Positions 18,511-28,849 of a stretch of DNA of 64,000 nt are shown piece after piece (position 1 is the stretch's first letter; each line of letters opens with the position of its first letter). Made by a program: the position numbers and the translations under genes. The notes under the pieces are model-generated. The model was given only the letters and a program-made list of their open reading frames with translations, was not told the origin of the DNA and searched no databases. Source of the stretch: Bernardetia sp. MNP-M8 (GTDB lineage: Bacteria > Bacteroidota > Bacteroidia > Cytophagales > Bernardetiaceae); the NCBI RefSeq assembly GCF_037126285.1, contig NZ_CP147012.1:4672676-4736675 (forward strand), written 5' to 3'.

Positions 18511-21500
18511 TTAGAGTTTTTCTTGTTCTCCATGTGGTTTTATTTTAGAAAGATTTTCTCCAATAGATTCCAAATTTAATGGTCTGTCTAAAAACTCTTC
18601 CATAGCTGTCATGGTAGATAAAGATTTTTTTGGCAATTTGTCTTCATCAATAGAATTGACAAAATCAACCAAATTTTTCATTTCTTTTTTCGCATTAATC
18701 CACCAGTTTGTAGTCCAGATACGATAGTAATGAATTTTCATTCTTTCAGTAATAATTTTTCCTCTATATATATCATGAATATACGCTTCTTCAGTATTAT
18801 GATGCATAGCTCCATCACATTCAATAGCTAAAATAGGTTTTCCTGCTTTATGGGCTTTTATTACAAAATCTAATTTCAAACTTCCAAATTGATATTCAGC
18901 TTCGACACATTCTTCTCCAAACTGTTCGGAAAGACGATGATATAACTCTTCTTTAAATGGAGAAAACTGGTTTTGTACTTTATCAAAACGTTCTCCTTCC
19001 AAGCAGTATTTTTCTAGAAGCTCCAAAATAGCTCTTCTTTTTTTAGATTCATTTTCTTCTATTGCTTGTGCATAAGCTAAGTAAGCATATAAAATAGCTC
19101 TTCCTGTATTTCCTCTAAGTGCAAGTTCTTTTGCATAACGATTATAATAAGAAGAAGGAATAGAAGTACAGACATACACCTGATATTTTGCTCTAGTAAC
19201 CAGAACATTAAGTAATTTGTATCCTTTTGACAGATTTAGAGGTCCAAAATATTGTTTAAATACTCCTTCTTCATTTTTACCAAATGTTGTAGAAATTAAA
19301 ATAATATCTCGTTCATCGCCTTGCATATTCTCTAAATTTTTGACAAAAAATCCATCTTCTTTTATTTTTTCATAACGTTTGAGAAGTTCTTTATTTCCTT
19401 GACAAGTTTTTTGAATTAATTCTATAATCAAATTACGTTGTTCTATATTAAAAGTAGCTATTCCTATTGTTGGACAATCTCCATAGCTATTCTCACAAAT
19501 ATGTCCAAACAGAATATCTACAATCATTTTGGCTTCTGTCATATTGGTTCTGTTTTTATCATAAATACCATCAGCTTGCAGAAAACGGATAGGCTTATAC
19601 GCAAAACGTTCAGGCATAAGCATAAGCCTTGAACCATAGAAAGCAGAGTTTGAAAACTCAATTAGGAACGGATGACGAGAACGATAATGAAAATCTAAAT
19701 AAGATTTCTCATAGCCTGCATCTAAAGCAAATTGTAACAATGATTCTTTATCAGCCAATTCTCTTGAGTCAGGTTTTATTACTAAAGGAGCTTCTTCGTG
19801 TGTTTCTTTGTCTTCTAAATCAATATCTAATAAAATATCTCTTCCAAAATAATTGGTAGGAGGAGTTTGATGTACATCTCCTGAAATAATTCTATAATTT
19901 CCACGCAAATAAGATGAAAAAGTATCTTCTAATCTCAACTGACTCGCTTCATCAAAGATAACAACTTCAAAGAGTCCTTCTTTCATTGGCAGAATCGAAC
20001 TAGCTACTGTAGGACTAACTAAAATTACAGGGAAGAAACTACTAAATAACTGAAAATCAGTATGGATTATCTTACGAAGTGAATTTTTGCGTTTGTTTTG
20101 TTTGTTTTTTTTATAATTATAAAGTGTATTTATATTTCCTCCCTTTAACTTAAATTTTTCTAAAGCCGTTTTTTGTATACTAAGCCAGTGTGCAATTATC
20201 TTATCGACTTGCATCTTTTTTAGCTTTTCAGTTAATTGGTTAAGTTCTTCTATTAAATGGTCATCTTGTTGGAAAGGACCTATTTCTTGTTCGTATTTAA
20301 AGAGAACATTATCCAAATACCAGCTCTCAAAGGTATTTGCCCAATCATTGGATTTTGCTTTTATGAGCGCAGTAAAAACATTTCTTTGTGGTGTTTTTAA
20401 TGAAATAAAAAAATGTTTCCACTTATAATACTCTTGAAAATCATCTATTCCTACCAAAATAGATTTCATTTTTTCTTGGTAAGCAAGTATAGATTTGTAA
20501 AGTGTTTCAAAATTTTCTACACCTTCTTTATTTGGAAACTCTACATCAAAATATTTTATTTCTTGTTGCTTATCTACAAACTCTTGATATTGTTTGAGAA
20601 ATTCTTGTTTGAAGTTTTTGACTTTATCATGTTTGCGAGAAACAAAAGAAAAAATCATGATAGAATTATTTCTAAATACTCTATTGTCTTTAAATTCTTC
20701 TCCATAAATAGTTTTATGAGTAGTATAGGTATCAATAACTTCTTGAGACTCTCTAATTACACGATTTAAACTTTCTTCTATTTCTATGCGCTGTGTATGC
20801 AAAAATGTTCCTTGAAATAGTTGGTCATTTAACTGCTCTAAAGGATGATTTTCGGCAGCAACTTGTTTAAAGAGATAATATCCTTCTTTTATTTTTTTTG
20901 TATATAATTCAAACTCTTCATAATCGAATGAATATTCGCTTCTATCTAACAAATGTTTTAAAGAAATATTTTCTCCTATACGTTGGCTGTGCATGTATTT
21001 TCCTACAACATCTTTCCAACAATCATCTCCAAATATCTTCTTTAAAACAGCTTTATGTCTTCTATTAATATCTCTTTTGAGTTGATTATAATTATTGAGT
21101 GCAATTTCATACTCTTTTTCTCTAAAATTATGACGATATTCTTCTATTTGCTCAGCTGCATTTCTGACCTTTGCAATAACTGTTCGTCTATCTTTAGTAG
21201 TATCTTCAATAGAAATACAAAACTCTCCACAGCCTAAATCTTCTAAATTTTGACGAATAACATCCAATGCTGTTTTTTTCTCACAGACAACCAAACACTT
21301 AGCACCACTTTCAATGGTATTGGTAATAATGGCTGTCAGTGCCTGACTTTTTCCTGTTCCAGGAGGACCTTGTATGACACGAACAGTTTTTTTTGCAAGC
21401 GAATGTAATATTTTTTCTTGGCTAGGGTCAGTAGCTATACTAGATAAAGTAGAAGTCTGATAAGGGTCTGGAATTAGATTTTCGAATCTAAAATTATTAA

Positions 21501-22284
21501 AATGTGACATCACATAGTCTACATCTTGTATAATTCCTTCTTTCTGAATTCTATAAAGTCCAAAAACACCTGACCAAATTATTTTTGGAAAATGTGTAAA
21601 AGCATCTTCATCAATAGTAGGAATAGCATCAATATGTGGCTCTTGAAAATCTTCTACATTTTCAAGATTGAAACGTTCCATTATTGTATTACAAATATTT
21701 TTTAGTTGTGTAAAAGTGAGAATGTCTTCATTTAGATATTCTTCTACTGCAGCTTTAAAAACTATCTTTTCCTCTTGTTCCAAATGATTGATTAGAACTT
21801 CGTTGAGCAAAATAGGGTCTTCTTCTGTACGAACTATTTTCCATTCATTAATCTGATGAATAGATTTTTCTAAATACATACGCCAAATAATAAGAGGAGC
21901 TTTTATTACTTTATTTGGATTATGTTTACTTCTACGAATAACAAGAGGATAACCAAAACCAAATGTACGTACACCATATTCTTGATAATCATCATTGTTT
22001 TGATGATTTATGGTATCTAACCTTTTAGCTATCTTATCAAAATTAGATTTTATTTCTGAAGAAGAGTCATCTTGCAAAGAAGTAAGCGAAAGGGTAAATC
22101 GCATCCCTTGTTTTTCAAACAACTCTTGTATAAATTTATCTGCCAAACCTTCCTCTATTTGATTAAATTGATAAGCATCAAGACGAGTAGCATGATTTTT
22201 AGGTAACGCATTTAGATGAATATATTCTAAATTGCCTGTTTTTAGTTTACGATTAACGTAGCTGAGAAAATTTGGAGTAATCAT
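18511..22284 (-). CDS. Superfamily 1 (Upf1-like) helicase fused to a PD-(D/E)XK nuclease
   Basis: 1257 residues from the ATG at 22284 (an in-frame TTG at 22329 would add 15 residues, but MITPNFLSYVNRKL is the better start). Residues 1-250 are an unassigned N-terminal region. Walker A GPPGTGKSQALTAII lies near residue 305, an insert rich in charged and coiled-coil-like sequence spans 340-740, and Walker B FDEASQL lies near 775. RISGDVHQTPP-type motif III (ISGDVHQTPP) follows, with later motifs FHYRSRHP, GDERDIILISTTFG and VLVTRAKYQVYV. Residues about 1120-1220 form a nuclease of the DUF559/Vsr type: LDFVI...ILAIECDGAMHH...RGKIITERMKIHYYRIWTT. Such fusions are common among anti-phage or anti-plasmid proteins (for example Hhe-like proteins), so a defence role is plausible. 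It stands alone, beside mobile-type repeats. Confidence 0.85.
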   Translation of the reverse strand: MITPNFLSYVNRKLKTGNLEYIHLNALPKNHATRLDAYQFNQIEEGLADKFIQELFEKQGMRFTLSLTSLQDDSSSEIKSNFDKIAKRLDTINHQNNDDYQEYGVRTFGFGYPLVIRRSKHNPNKVIKAPLIIWRMYLEKSIHQINEWKIVRTEEDPILLNEVLINHLEQEEKIVFKAAVEEYLNEDILTFTQLKNICNTIMERFNLENVEDFQEPHIDAIPTIDEDAFTHFPKIIWSGVFGLYRIQKEGIIQDVDYVMSHFNNFRFENLIPDPYQTSTLSSIATDPSQEKILHSLAKKTVRVIQGPPGTGKSQALTAIITNTIESGAKCLVVCEKKTALDVIRQNLEDLGCGEFCISIEDTTKDRRTVIAKVRNAAEQIEEYRHNFREKEYEIALNNYNQLKRDINRRHKAVLKKIFGDDCWKDVVGKYMHSQRIGENISLKHLLDRSEYSFDYEEFELYTKKIKEGYYLFKQVAAENHPLEQLNDQLFQGTFLHTQRIEIEESLNRVIRESQEVIDTYTTHKTIYGEEFKDNRVFRNNSIMIFSFVSRKHDKVKNFKQEFLKQYQEFVDKQQEIKYFDVEFPNKEGVENFETLYKSILAYQEKMKSILVGIDDFQEYYKWKHFFISLKTPQRNVFTALIKAKSNDWANTFESWYLDNVLFKYEQEIGPFQQDDHLIEELNQLTEKLKKMQVDKIIAHWLSIQKTALEKFKLKGGNINTLYNYKKNKQNKRKNSLRKIIHTDFQLFSSFFPVILVSPTVASSILPMKEGLFEVVIFDEASQLRLEDTFSSYLRGNYRIISGDVHQTPPTNYFGRDILLDIDLEDKETHEEAPLVIKPDSRELADKESLLQFALDAGYEKSYLDFHYRSRHPFLIEFSNSAFYGSRLMLMPERFAYKPIRFLQADGIYDKNRTNMTEAKMIVDILFGHICENSYGDCPTIGIATFNIEQRNLIIELIQKTCQGNKELLKRYEKIKEDGFFVKNLENMQGDERDIILISTTFGKNEEGVFKQYFGPLNLSKGYKLLNVLVTRAKYQVYVCTSIPSSYYNRYAKELALRGNTGRAILYAYLAYAQAIEENESKKRRAILELLEKYCLEGERFDKVQNQFSPFKEELYHRLSEQFGEECVEAEYQFGSLKLDFVIKAHKAGKPILAIECDGAMHHNTEEAYIHDIYRGKIITERMKIHYYRIWTTNWWINAKKEMKNLVDFVNSIDEDKLPKKSLSTMTAMEEFLDRPLNLESIGENLSKIKPHGEQEKL

Positions 22285-22686
22285 AGGATTGCAGAAAAAC
22301 ACATGTTTGAATACACTTTTACGCTGCAATTAATCTAGATTTGAATCAAAAAACAACCACTTATCGATAGGTTTGAATGAATACTAGATAAATATAAGTT
22401 ATTGATAGATAAAGAAATAAATTATTAAAATTTCATTTCTTTATTTATTCATATTTTCTTACTAATTTTAGTTTTTCTTAATTTTATCCTCTTGAATATC
22501 AATATATTTTATAAACTATAAAATAAAATTTGAAAGAATCTAAAAAAACACTAACTTTTCGTATGCAATTTTTTGTTAAAAAGCATCGTAGTATTAACAA
22601 AGAAGTGAAATAAGATTTTCTACTACTAATTTACCTAAATCATAGCCGTTGTTGATGTCTTACCAACAACATTATACACCAAATTT
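22285..22686. other. Divergent intergenic region, helicase-nuclease and A2M genes
   Basis: 402 bp, very AT-rich. It should hold both divergent promoters, but I see no pair close to consensus. A family-A hairpin (22645-22672) lies immediately before the A2M start. Confidence 0.45.
22645..22672 (+). repeat. Family-A hairpin in the A2M leader
   Basis: GCCGTTGTTGATGTCTTACCAACAAC folds with GTTGTTG (22648-22654) pairing CAACAAC (22664-22670). It ends 15 bp before the ATG of the A2M gene, so it would be in the mRNA leader and overlap or neighbour the ribosome binding region. Confidence 0.6.
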
Positions 22687-25600
22687 ATGAATCCATCATT
22701 TAACAAATCCTACAAATCTATTCTTCCAATAATGGGAATAGTTTTTCTGCTTTGGCTTGTTTCCTGTGCCACAACAGAAAAATTACAAGTAATTGACCAA
22801 AATTTTGGAGAGCAAATCGCACTTCAACAAAACCTTACTTTTACATTCAATCAAGCTATTGCAAAACCTGAGCAATTAGATGTTTGGCAAGAAATTGAAT
22901 ATTTGGATATTAATCCGAAAGTAAAAGGGAAATTCAAATGGACAAGTCCTACAATGCTTATTTTTTCTCCTGATGAAGGATTTGCTCCAAATACAAAATA
23001 TCAAGTTAAGCTCACTCAAAATATAATTGCCGAACTGACAAAAAAGAATATTGAGATTGATAAAGACAAAAAGTTTGAATTTCATACTCCTTATCTTGAC
23101 CTTTCGACAGCACAAGCCTATTGGAGTGCAGATGCAAATGGTTCACCAGAGCTTCTTCTGAATTTACTTTTCAACTACGACATCAATCCTAGTGCTTTAA
23201 ATAGCTTACTTTCACTTTCTACTTTAGGAGTTTCTGAAACAGGAAATGGAACAGTAGCAAATTATACATTGAAAAGTAATGAAGTAGGAAAAAATGTTCG
23301 TTTGGTTATAAAACCAAATACAAGCGACAGCAAAGAACTAGCAGGAAAAACAATTTCTATCAACATTAAAGAAGGCTTGAAAATGACAAAAGGGGATGGA
23401 ATTGCTCCTCAAATGTCATTCAAAACAGATATTCCAGATCCACAGACTTTCGAAGTAACCCAAGTAACTTCATATAAAATGAATGGCAAAACGATTGTTA
23501 GAGTTTTGACGAATCAAAGTGTGACACAGAATGAAGCACAGATTAAAGACCTTATTTCTATTAATCCACAGTTACGTACAGAAATAGAAAAAACCGATGC
23601 AGGATTCTTAGTAAAAGCAGACTTTAAAGACGAAACAAATTATCAACTTACTATCGATCAAGAGTTAAAAGGTGTTTTTGGTACAAAACTAACAGCCGAA
23701 TATCAACATGTTTTACTTTTTGGAGGAGCAGAAAAAACAATTTCTTTTTCAGATGGAAAAGCAGCTTATCTGACTTCAAAAGGAGAGCGAAATATTGGTG
23801 TAAATATTTATGGTTTTGAGAAGGTAGAACTAGAAGTATATAAAATCTATGAAAATAATATTCAACATTTTTTGAGAGAGATGGTCGGATCATATAATTA
23901 CGACCAAATGGATGAGTATTATTATGGAAATGGAGAAAACGATTATGGAGATGTTATTTTGAAAAAAGAAATGAAAATGACTGATTTCAAAAAAGCAGGA
24001 AGTAGTTATGCAATTGATATGCGTGAGATAGTAGCTGCTGATAACCGTCCGTTTGAAGGAATTTATTATGTGGTTGTGCGCTCGCCTGATGACCGTTGGA
24101 TAAAAGACCGTCAGATTGTTTGTGTATCTGATTTGGGTTTTATTGTTCGTAGAAGTGAAGATGAAATTATGGTTTTTGCTAATTCAATTATGAATGCAAC
24201 AGCAGAAGAAGGAACTCAAATTCGTTTAATCAGTACAAGTAATCAAACTATTCAAACTACAAGAACTGATGCAAACGGAGTTGCAAGACTAACAGGATTG
24301 AAGAAGTTAGGCGAAAAATATAATTTTCAATTTATCACAGCACAAAAAAATGATGATTTTAGTTATATTCATTTAGCTCAAAATGGAATTTCTACCTACG
24401 GTTTTGATACAGATGGAATTTATCCAACAGCAGGAAATTATCAATCCTTTATCTATCCTGAAAGAAATTTATATCGTCCAGATGAGAAAATCAGCTTTAA
24501 AGCCATTATCAGAAATTGGGAAGACTGGCAAAGTGTCGGACAAATTCCTGTAAAATGGAAAATCATTATGCCAAATGGTAGAAGTTTGGTAGAAAAACAA
24601 AATCGTCTTTCAGAAGAAGGAACTTTTGCAGCTACGATTCCACTTCCTAGCACAAGTGTAACGGGAAGTTATACAATTGAAGTTTATACCTCAAATGATG
24701 TTTTGTTAGCTTCAAGAAATATAAATGTAGAAGAGTTTATGCCACAGCGCATAAAAGTAGAATCCAAACTAAATGAAGAATCTGTAAAAAGTGGACAAGC
24801 TATCAACTTAGAAGCAACGGCAACAAATCTTTTTGGTCCTCCAGCAGCAGACCGAAATTATGAAGTGCGTTTGACGTATGATAAAAAAGCCTTTCAATCT
24901 AAAGATGCTAAATATCAAGATTATAATTTCTTCTTAAACATTGGAGATAATCAAATGCCATCTTATGAAGATTATGAAAATACTGGTGAAACTGATTTAC
25001 AAGGAAAAATAAGTGAAAGTGTAAAAGTTCCAGAAACTTTCCAAAATATTGGATTGATGCAAGGAACATTTTACACAACTGTTTTCGATGAAACAGGTCG
25101 CCCTGTTGGCTCTAGAAAAAGTTTTGATATTATTACGCAGCCTTACTTCTTAGGTGTAAAAGGCTTAGATTATTATTGGATTGGTCTAAACCAACCTCTT
25201 AATTTTCCTTTGATTGCTCTTGATTATGATGGAAAAGCTATTCCTGCAAATGCCAAAGTACAAGTGATTCGTTACCAATGGTATACAGCTTTAGAGAGAA
25301 GATACGACGACCATTATAGCTATGTTTCGAAGTATAAAGAAATAGTTGAGTATGATAATGAAATGAAAATCAATCCTTCTGGCACTTCTATAACTTTTAC
25401 TCCAAAACATTCGGCTCGTTATGAAGTGCGTGTTTCTCTTCCAAATGCTGAAACTTATGTTTCTACTAGTTTTTATGCTTATTATTATGGTTCTACTTCA
25501 AACTCTTCTTTCCAAGTTGATAAAGCAGGACAAATTGATATTACACTTAATAAGAAAAAATACAATGCAGGAGAAACAGCAAAAGTGCTTTTCAAAGCTC

Positions 25601-28164
25601 CTTTTTCAGGTAGAATGTTAGTTACTTTAGAAAAAGACAATGTAATTACTCACAAATATATTGATGTTCAAAACCGTTCGGCTTCAATGGACATTCCAAT
25701 TACAGACGAGCATTTGCCAAATGTTTATGTTAGTGCGACACTGATTCGTCCACTTACTAATAATGATGTTCCTCTGACAGTTGCTCACGGTTACATTCCT
25801 ATTGCAGTAGAAAATGAATCAAAACACAAAATTGAGTTAGAAATTACTGCGCCTGAGCGTATTCGTTCTTCTCAAAAACAAATGATTACGGTCAAGACAG
25901 GAAAGCCAATGCAAGATGTAGAAGTTACGATTGCAGCCGTTGATGAAGGAATTTTATTAATTAAAAACTTCCAAACTCCTGACCCTTACAATTATTTCTT
26001 CCAAAAAAGAGCATTAGGTGTACAGGCATTTGATATGTACGAACGTTTGTATCCAGAATTTAAAGCAAATATTCAGAACTTTGGTGCAGATGGTTATGAT
26101 TTGGCAAACCGTACTAATCCGATGGCAAACAAACGAGTAAAACCTGTTTCTTTTTGGTCTGGAACATTAAAAACCAACTCAAAAGGTGAAGTCAATTATG
26201 AAATTGATGTACCTCAATTTTCAGGAGATTTGAGAATTATGGCTGTCGCTGTACAAGGTTCAAAATTTGGTTCTGCAACAGCAAATATGAAAGTGGCTGA
26301 CCCAATTGTAATTTCGGCAGGTTTACCAAGGTTTTTGAGTCCAAAAGATAAAATTACAATGCCTGTTACGATGAGCAACACGACCGATAAAGTAGCACAA
26401 GCAACTGTTACTCTCAAAACAAAGGGAGCAGTTTCACCAAACGGAAATACTACACAAACCGTTACTATTCAACCAAACAGTGAAGCAAAGGTAAACTTCA
26501 AAATCAATGCAATTGAAGCAGTAGGTACAGCAGAAATTGATGTAGAGGTAGCAGCTTTAGGCGAAAAATTCAATCAAACTACAGATATTACTGTTCGTCC
26601 ATTTACGTCTCTCTTGAAAGAATCAGATGCAGGAAGTGTAGAAGGTGGAAAAAGCAAAACACTTAGTTTCAAACACGAATATGTACCAACTTCGGCAGAT
26701 GCAAAATTGGTCGTTAGTAAATCTCCGATGGTTCAATTTGTTAAGTCTTTGGATTATTTGGTGCGTTATCCGTATGGTTGTGTTGAGCAAACGACTTCTA
26801 GTGCATTCCCTCAACTTTATGTAAAAGATGTGGCTGAATCTATAGGAAAATCTCTTAGTTACGACCTTAAGCCTGAAGAAAATATCCGTTTTGCGATTGC
26901 AAAATTACAGTCTATGCAACTTTATGAAGGAGGCTTAAGCTACTGGCAAGGTGGACATGAAGCAAGTTGGTGGGGAACTGTCTATGCTGTTCATTTCTTG
27001 ACAGAAGCCAAAAAAGCAGGTTATGAAGTAAGTGATGATGTTTTAGATAAGGCTTATGATTATCTAATGACAAAAATCAAAAGTAAGGATACTGAGCGTC
27101 TGTATTATTATAATATAAACGGACAGCTCACTTCAAGACCAATTGCCAACAAATCTATTTTCTATTCTATGTATATTTTGGCTTCGGCAGGAAAACAAGA
27201 TGTAGCAACAATGAATTATTACAAAGCAAATAAGCATTTATTAGCGATTGATTCTCGTTATTTGTTAGCTTCTACCTATAAATTATTGGGTGATAAGGCG
27301 AGTTATGATGCTGTTTTGCCTCCCTCTTTTTCGGGTGAAAAATCACAACAATCTCTAGGTGGAAATTTCTATTCGTATATACGTGACCAAGCTATTTCTT
27401 TGAATGTTATGTTAGAACAAGACCCAAAAAACCCACAAATTGGGACACTTGCCAAACAGCTTTCAGAACAGTATAGAGCTGCAAAATACTTAAATACACA
27501 AGAACATGCATTTACATTTTTAGCTTTAGGAAAATTAGCACGTAAAGCAAATAATAGTAATATTACAGCACAAATTTCGGCTGGTGGTTCGAATCTTTCT
27601 GCTTATGAAAATGGTACAGTTATTCTTACTAAGAATCAGGTTTTGAATAAAGAAATTACTATTCAAACTTCTGGAGAAGGTGATCTGTATTATTTCTGGG
27701 AAAAAGAAGGAATCAGCCTAAAAGGCGACTATATACAAGAAGATAAAAATATTCGTGTTCGTCGTACTTATTTGGATAAAAAAGGAAATGAAATTACTGG
27801 AAAAGTTAAGCAAAATCAACTTGTTGTTGTTCGTATTGAAGTAATTTCTACTTCGGTAGATGTTATCGAAAATGTAGTTATTACAGATATGCTTCCTGCT
27901 GGTTTGGAAATTGAAAATCCAAGATTAGGAGGAGCACAACAATTTGATTGGATAAAAAATGCTTCTTCACCAGAACATTTTGATTTCAGAGATGATAGAG
28001 TAAATATTTTTACTGATGTTAGAAAGAAGAAAACGCAATACTATTATTATCAAACTCGTGCCGTTTCGGAAGGAACATATAAAGTCGGTTTAATCAGTGC
28101 TGATGCAATGTATGATGCTTCTTATCATTCGTATCATGGAGTTGGTACTTTGGTAGTAGAGTAG
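22687..28164 (+). CDS. Bacterial alpha-2-macroglobulin lipoprotein
   Basis: 1825 residues with a lipoprotein signal peptide, lipobox LVSC and Cys27. An N-terminal Ig-like region and a series of macroglobulin domains follow, with DxxxYRPxExxxFKA-like motifs (YPERNLYRPDEKISFKAII near residue 600) and the A2M-family segment VAVQGSKFG near 1190. The thioester motif is intact: YPYGCVEQTTS, Cys1365-Val-Glu-Gln1368, in the alpha/alpha-toroid (TED) domain that ends near 1640. These proteins trap proteases in the periplasm or at the surface, protecting the cell from host or competitor proteases. In many bacteria the gene is followed by penicillin-binding protein 1C; here it is followed by IS debris instead. 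Confidence 0.93.
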   Translation: MNPSFNKSYKSILPIMGIVFLLWLVSCATTEKLQVIDQNFGEQIALQQNLTFTFNQAIAKPEQLDVWQEIEYLDINPKVKGKFKWTSPTMLIFSPDEGFAPNTKYQVKLTQNIIAELTKKNIEIDKDKKFEFHTPYLDLSTAQAYWSADANGSPELLLNLLFNYDINPSALNSLLSLSTLGVSETGNGTVANYTLKSNEVGKNVRLVIKPNTSDSKELAGKTISINIKEGLKMTKGDGIAPQMSFKTDIPDPQTFEVTQVTSYKMNGKTIVRVLTNQSVTQNEAQIKDLISINPQLRTEIEKTDAGFLVKADFKDETNYQLTIDQELKGVFGTKLTAEYQHVLLFGGAEKTISFSDGKAAYLTSKGERNIGVNIYGFEKVELEVYKIYENNIQHFLREMVGSYNYDQMDEYYYGNGENDYGDVILKKEMKMTDFKKAGSSYAIDMREIVAADNRPFEGIYYVVVRSPDDRWIKDRQIVCVSDLGFIVRRSEDEIMVFANSIMNATAEEGTQIRLISTSNQTIQTTRTDANGVARLTGLKKLGEKYNFQFITAQKNDDFSYIHLAQNGISTYGFDTDGIYPTAGNYQSFIYPERNLYRPDEKISFKAIIRNWEDWQSVGQIPVKWKIIMPNGRSLVEKQNRLSEEGTFAATIPLPSTSVTGSYTIEVYTSNDVLLASRNINVEEFMPQRIKVESKLNEESVKSGQAINLEATATNLFGPPAADRNYEVRLTYDKKAFQSKDAKYQDYNFFLNIGDNQMPSYEDYENTGETDLQGKISESVKVPETFQNIGLMQGTFYTTVFDETGRPVGSRKSFDIITQPYFLGVKGLDYYWIGLNQPLNFPLIALDYDGKAIPANAKVQVIRYQWYTALERRYDDHYSYVSKYKEIVEYDNEMKINPSGTSITFTPKHSARYEVRVSLPNAETYVSTSFYAYYYGSTSNSSFQVDKAGQIDITLNKKKYNAGETAKVLFKAPFSGRMLVTLEKDNVITHKYIDVQNRSASMDIPITDEHLPNVYVSATLIRPLTNNDVPLTVAHGYIPIAVENESKHKIELEITAPERIRSSQKQMITVKTGKPMQDVEVTIAAVDEGILLIKNFQTPDPYNYFFQKRALGVQAFDMYERLYPEFKANIQNFGADGYDLANRTNPMANKRVKPVSFWSGTLKTNSKGEVNYEIDVPQFSGDLRIMAVAVQGSKFGSATANMKVADPIVISAGLPRFLSPKDKITMPVTMSNTTDKVAQATVTLKTKGAVSPNGNTTQTVTIQPNSEAKVNFKINAIEAVGTAEIDVEVAALGEKFNQTTDITVRPFTSLLKESDAGSVEGGKSKTLSFKHEYVPTSADAKLVVSKSPMVQFVKSLDYLVRYPYGCVEQTTSSAFPQLYVKDVAESIGKSLSYDLKPEENIRFAIAKLQSMQLYEGGLSYWQGGHEASWWGTVYAVHFLTEAKKAGYEVSDDVLDKAYDYLMTKIKSKDTERLYYYNINGQLTSRPIANKSIFYSMYILASAGKQDVATMNYYKANKHLLAIDSRYLLASTYKLLGDKASYDAVLPPSFSGEKSQQSLGGNFYSYIRDQAISLNVMLEQDPKNPQIGTLAKQLSEQYRAAKYLNTQEHAFTFLALGKLARKANNSNITAQISAGGSNLSAYENGTVILTKNQVLNKEITIQTSGEGDLYYFWEKEGISLKGDYIQEDKNIRVRRTYLDKKGNEITGKVKQNQLVVVRIEVISTSVDVIENVVITDMLPAGLEIENPRLGGAQQFDWIKNASSPEHFDFRDDRVNIFTDVRKKKTQYYYYQTRAVSEGTYKVGLISADAMYDASYHSYHGVGTLVVE

Positions 28165-28175
28165 ATTATATCGGT

Positions 28176-28192
28176 GTTGGGACTCAACCAAC
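28176..28192 (+). terminator. Short hairpin after the A2M gene
   Basis: GTTGG and CCAAC pair over a 7-base loop 11 bp after the stop, without a proper T run. It resembles half of a family-A repeat. A weak terminator at best. Confidence 0.35.
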
Positions 28193-28236
28193 AGTAATTT
28201 ATTGATTTTATTCGAAGTTTGAATATTGATGATCAT

Positions 28237-28287
28237 CGTTGAGACACCAACAAAGGCTATAACCTGCCGTTGTTGGTGTCCCCAACG
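28237..28287. repeat. Family-A double repeat forming one long hairpin
   Basis: CGTTGAGACACCAACAA (28237-28253) and TTGTTGGTGTCCCCAACG (28270-28287) are two copies of the family-A core in opposite orientation. They pair along 15 or more positions over a 16-base loop. This is the clearest member of the family. It abuts the IS1 remnant. Confidence 0.7.
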
Positions 28288-28299
28288 ACATCACGTTTT

Positions 28300-28625
28300 T
28301 CTAAATACCCTATGTATTCTGTGTCACAATCACAATTATTAACTTTAATTCCTTGAGTATATTCCTTTCCTATCAAAGAAGGTTCGTTTTGAAAAACCTT
28401 TCTTAAACTTCTCCAATTATCATAAGCCAATTTTGACCATTTTATATCCTTTTGCTTCATTATTTGTATGATATTCTTGCTGTTTTGGCATTTCTTTTAC
28501 CAAATACCCAAGCCACAATTTCCCCAGTTTCTCTATGATAAACATAGATAAGTCATAACTTATTAGATTTTTTACTTATAAAAGTCCAAAATTCATCTAT
28601 CTCTAAACAGCCATAATAAATCTGT
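28300..28625 (-). pseudogene. IS1-family transposase (InsB-like) remnant
   Basis: Read on the minus strand from about 28625, one frame gives LEIDEFWTFISKKSNK, then a stop, then VYHRETGEIVAWVFGKRNAK. After a frameshift it continues as DNWRSLRKVFQNEPSLIGKEYTQGIKVNNCD. These match the DEMW/F...KKKNK, TGEIVAxVxGxR and GKEHTxGIExNNCR blocks of IS1 InsB in the correct order. At least one stop, one frameshift and lost ends make it non-functional. The 67-codon open frame at 28257-28460 is only its tail. Confidence 0.75.
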
Positions 28626-28849
28626 TTACAACTTAAAATGGTACAATAATTTAATAAAATGGACAGTATTAAAAAAAACTAATTTCTCCTAATACTGCTA
28701 TGTCATAAACTTCCAAACCAAGAACGAACATGTTTTATTACATGTTGATTAATAGAAAAATGGTAACCTCTATAATCTAAGCAATAATCACTAATAAATT
28801 GACTATAGCAGTATTTAAAAAGATAATTTTGCTTACTTTTATACGTTTT

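Noticed and set aside
22285-22329. TTG start adding 15 residues to the helicase-nuclease
   Set aside because: The ATG at 22284 gives a natural start; the extra residues show no conserved feature.
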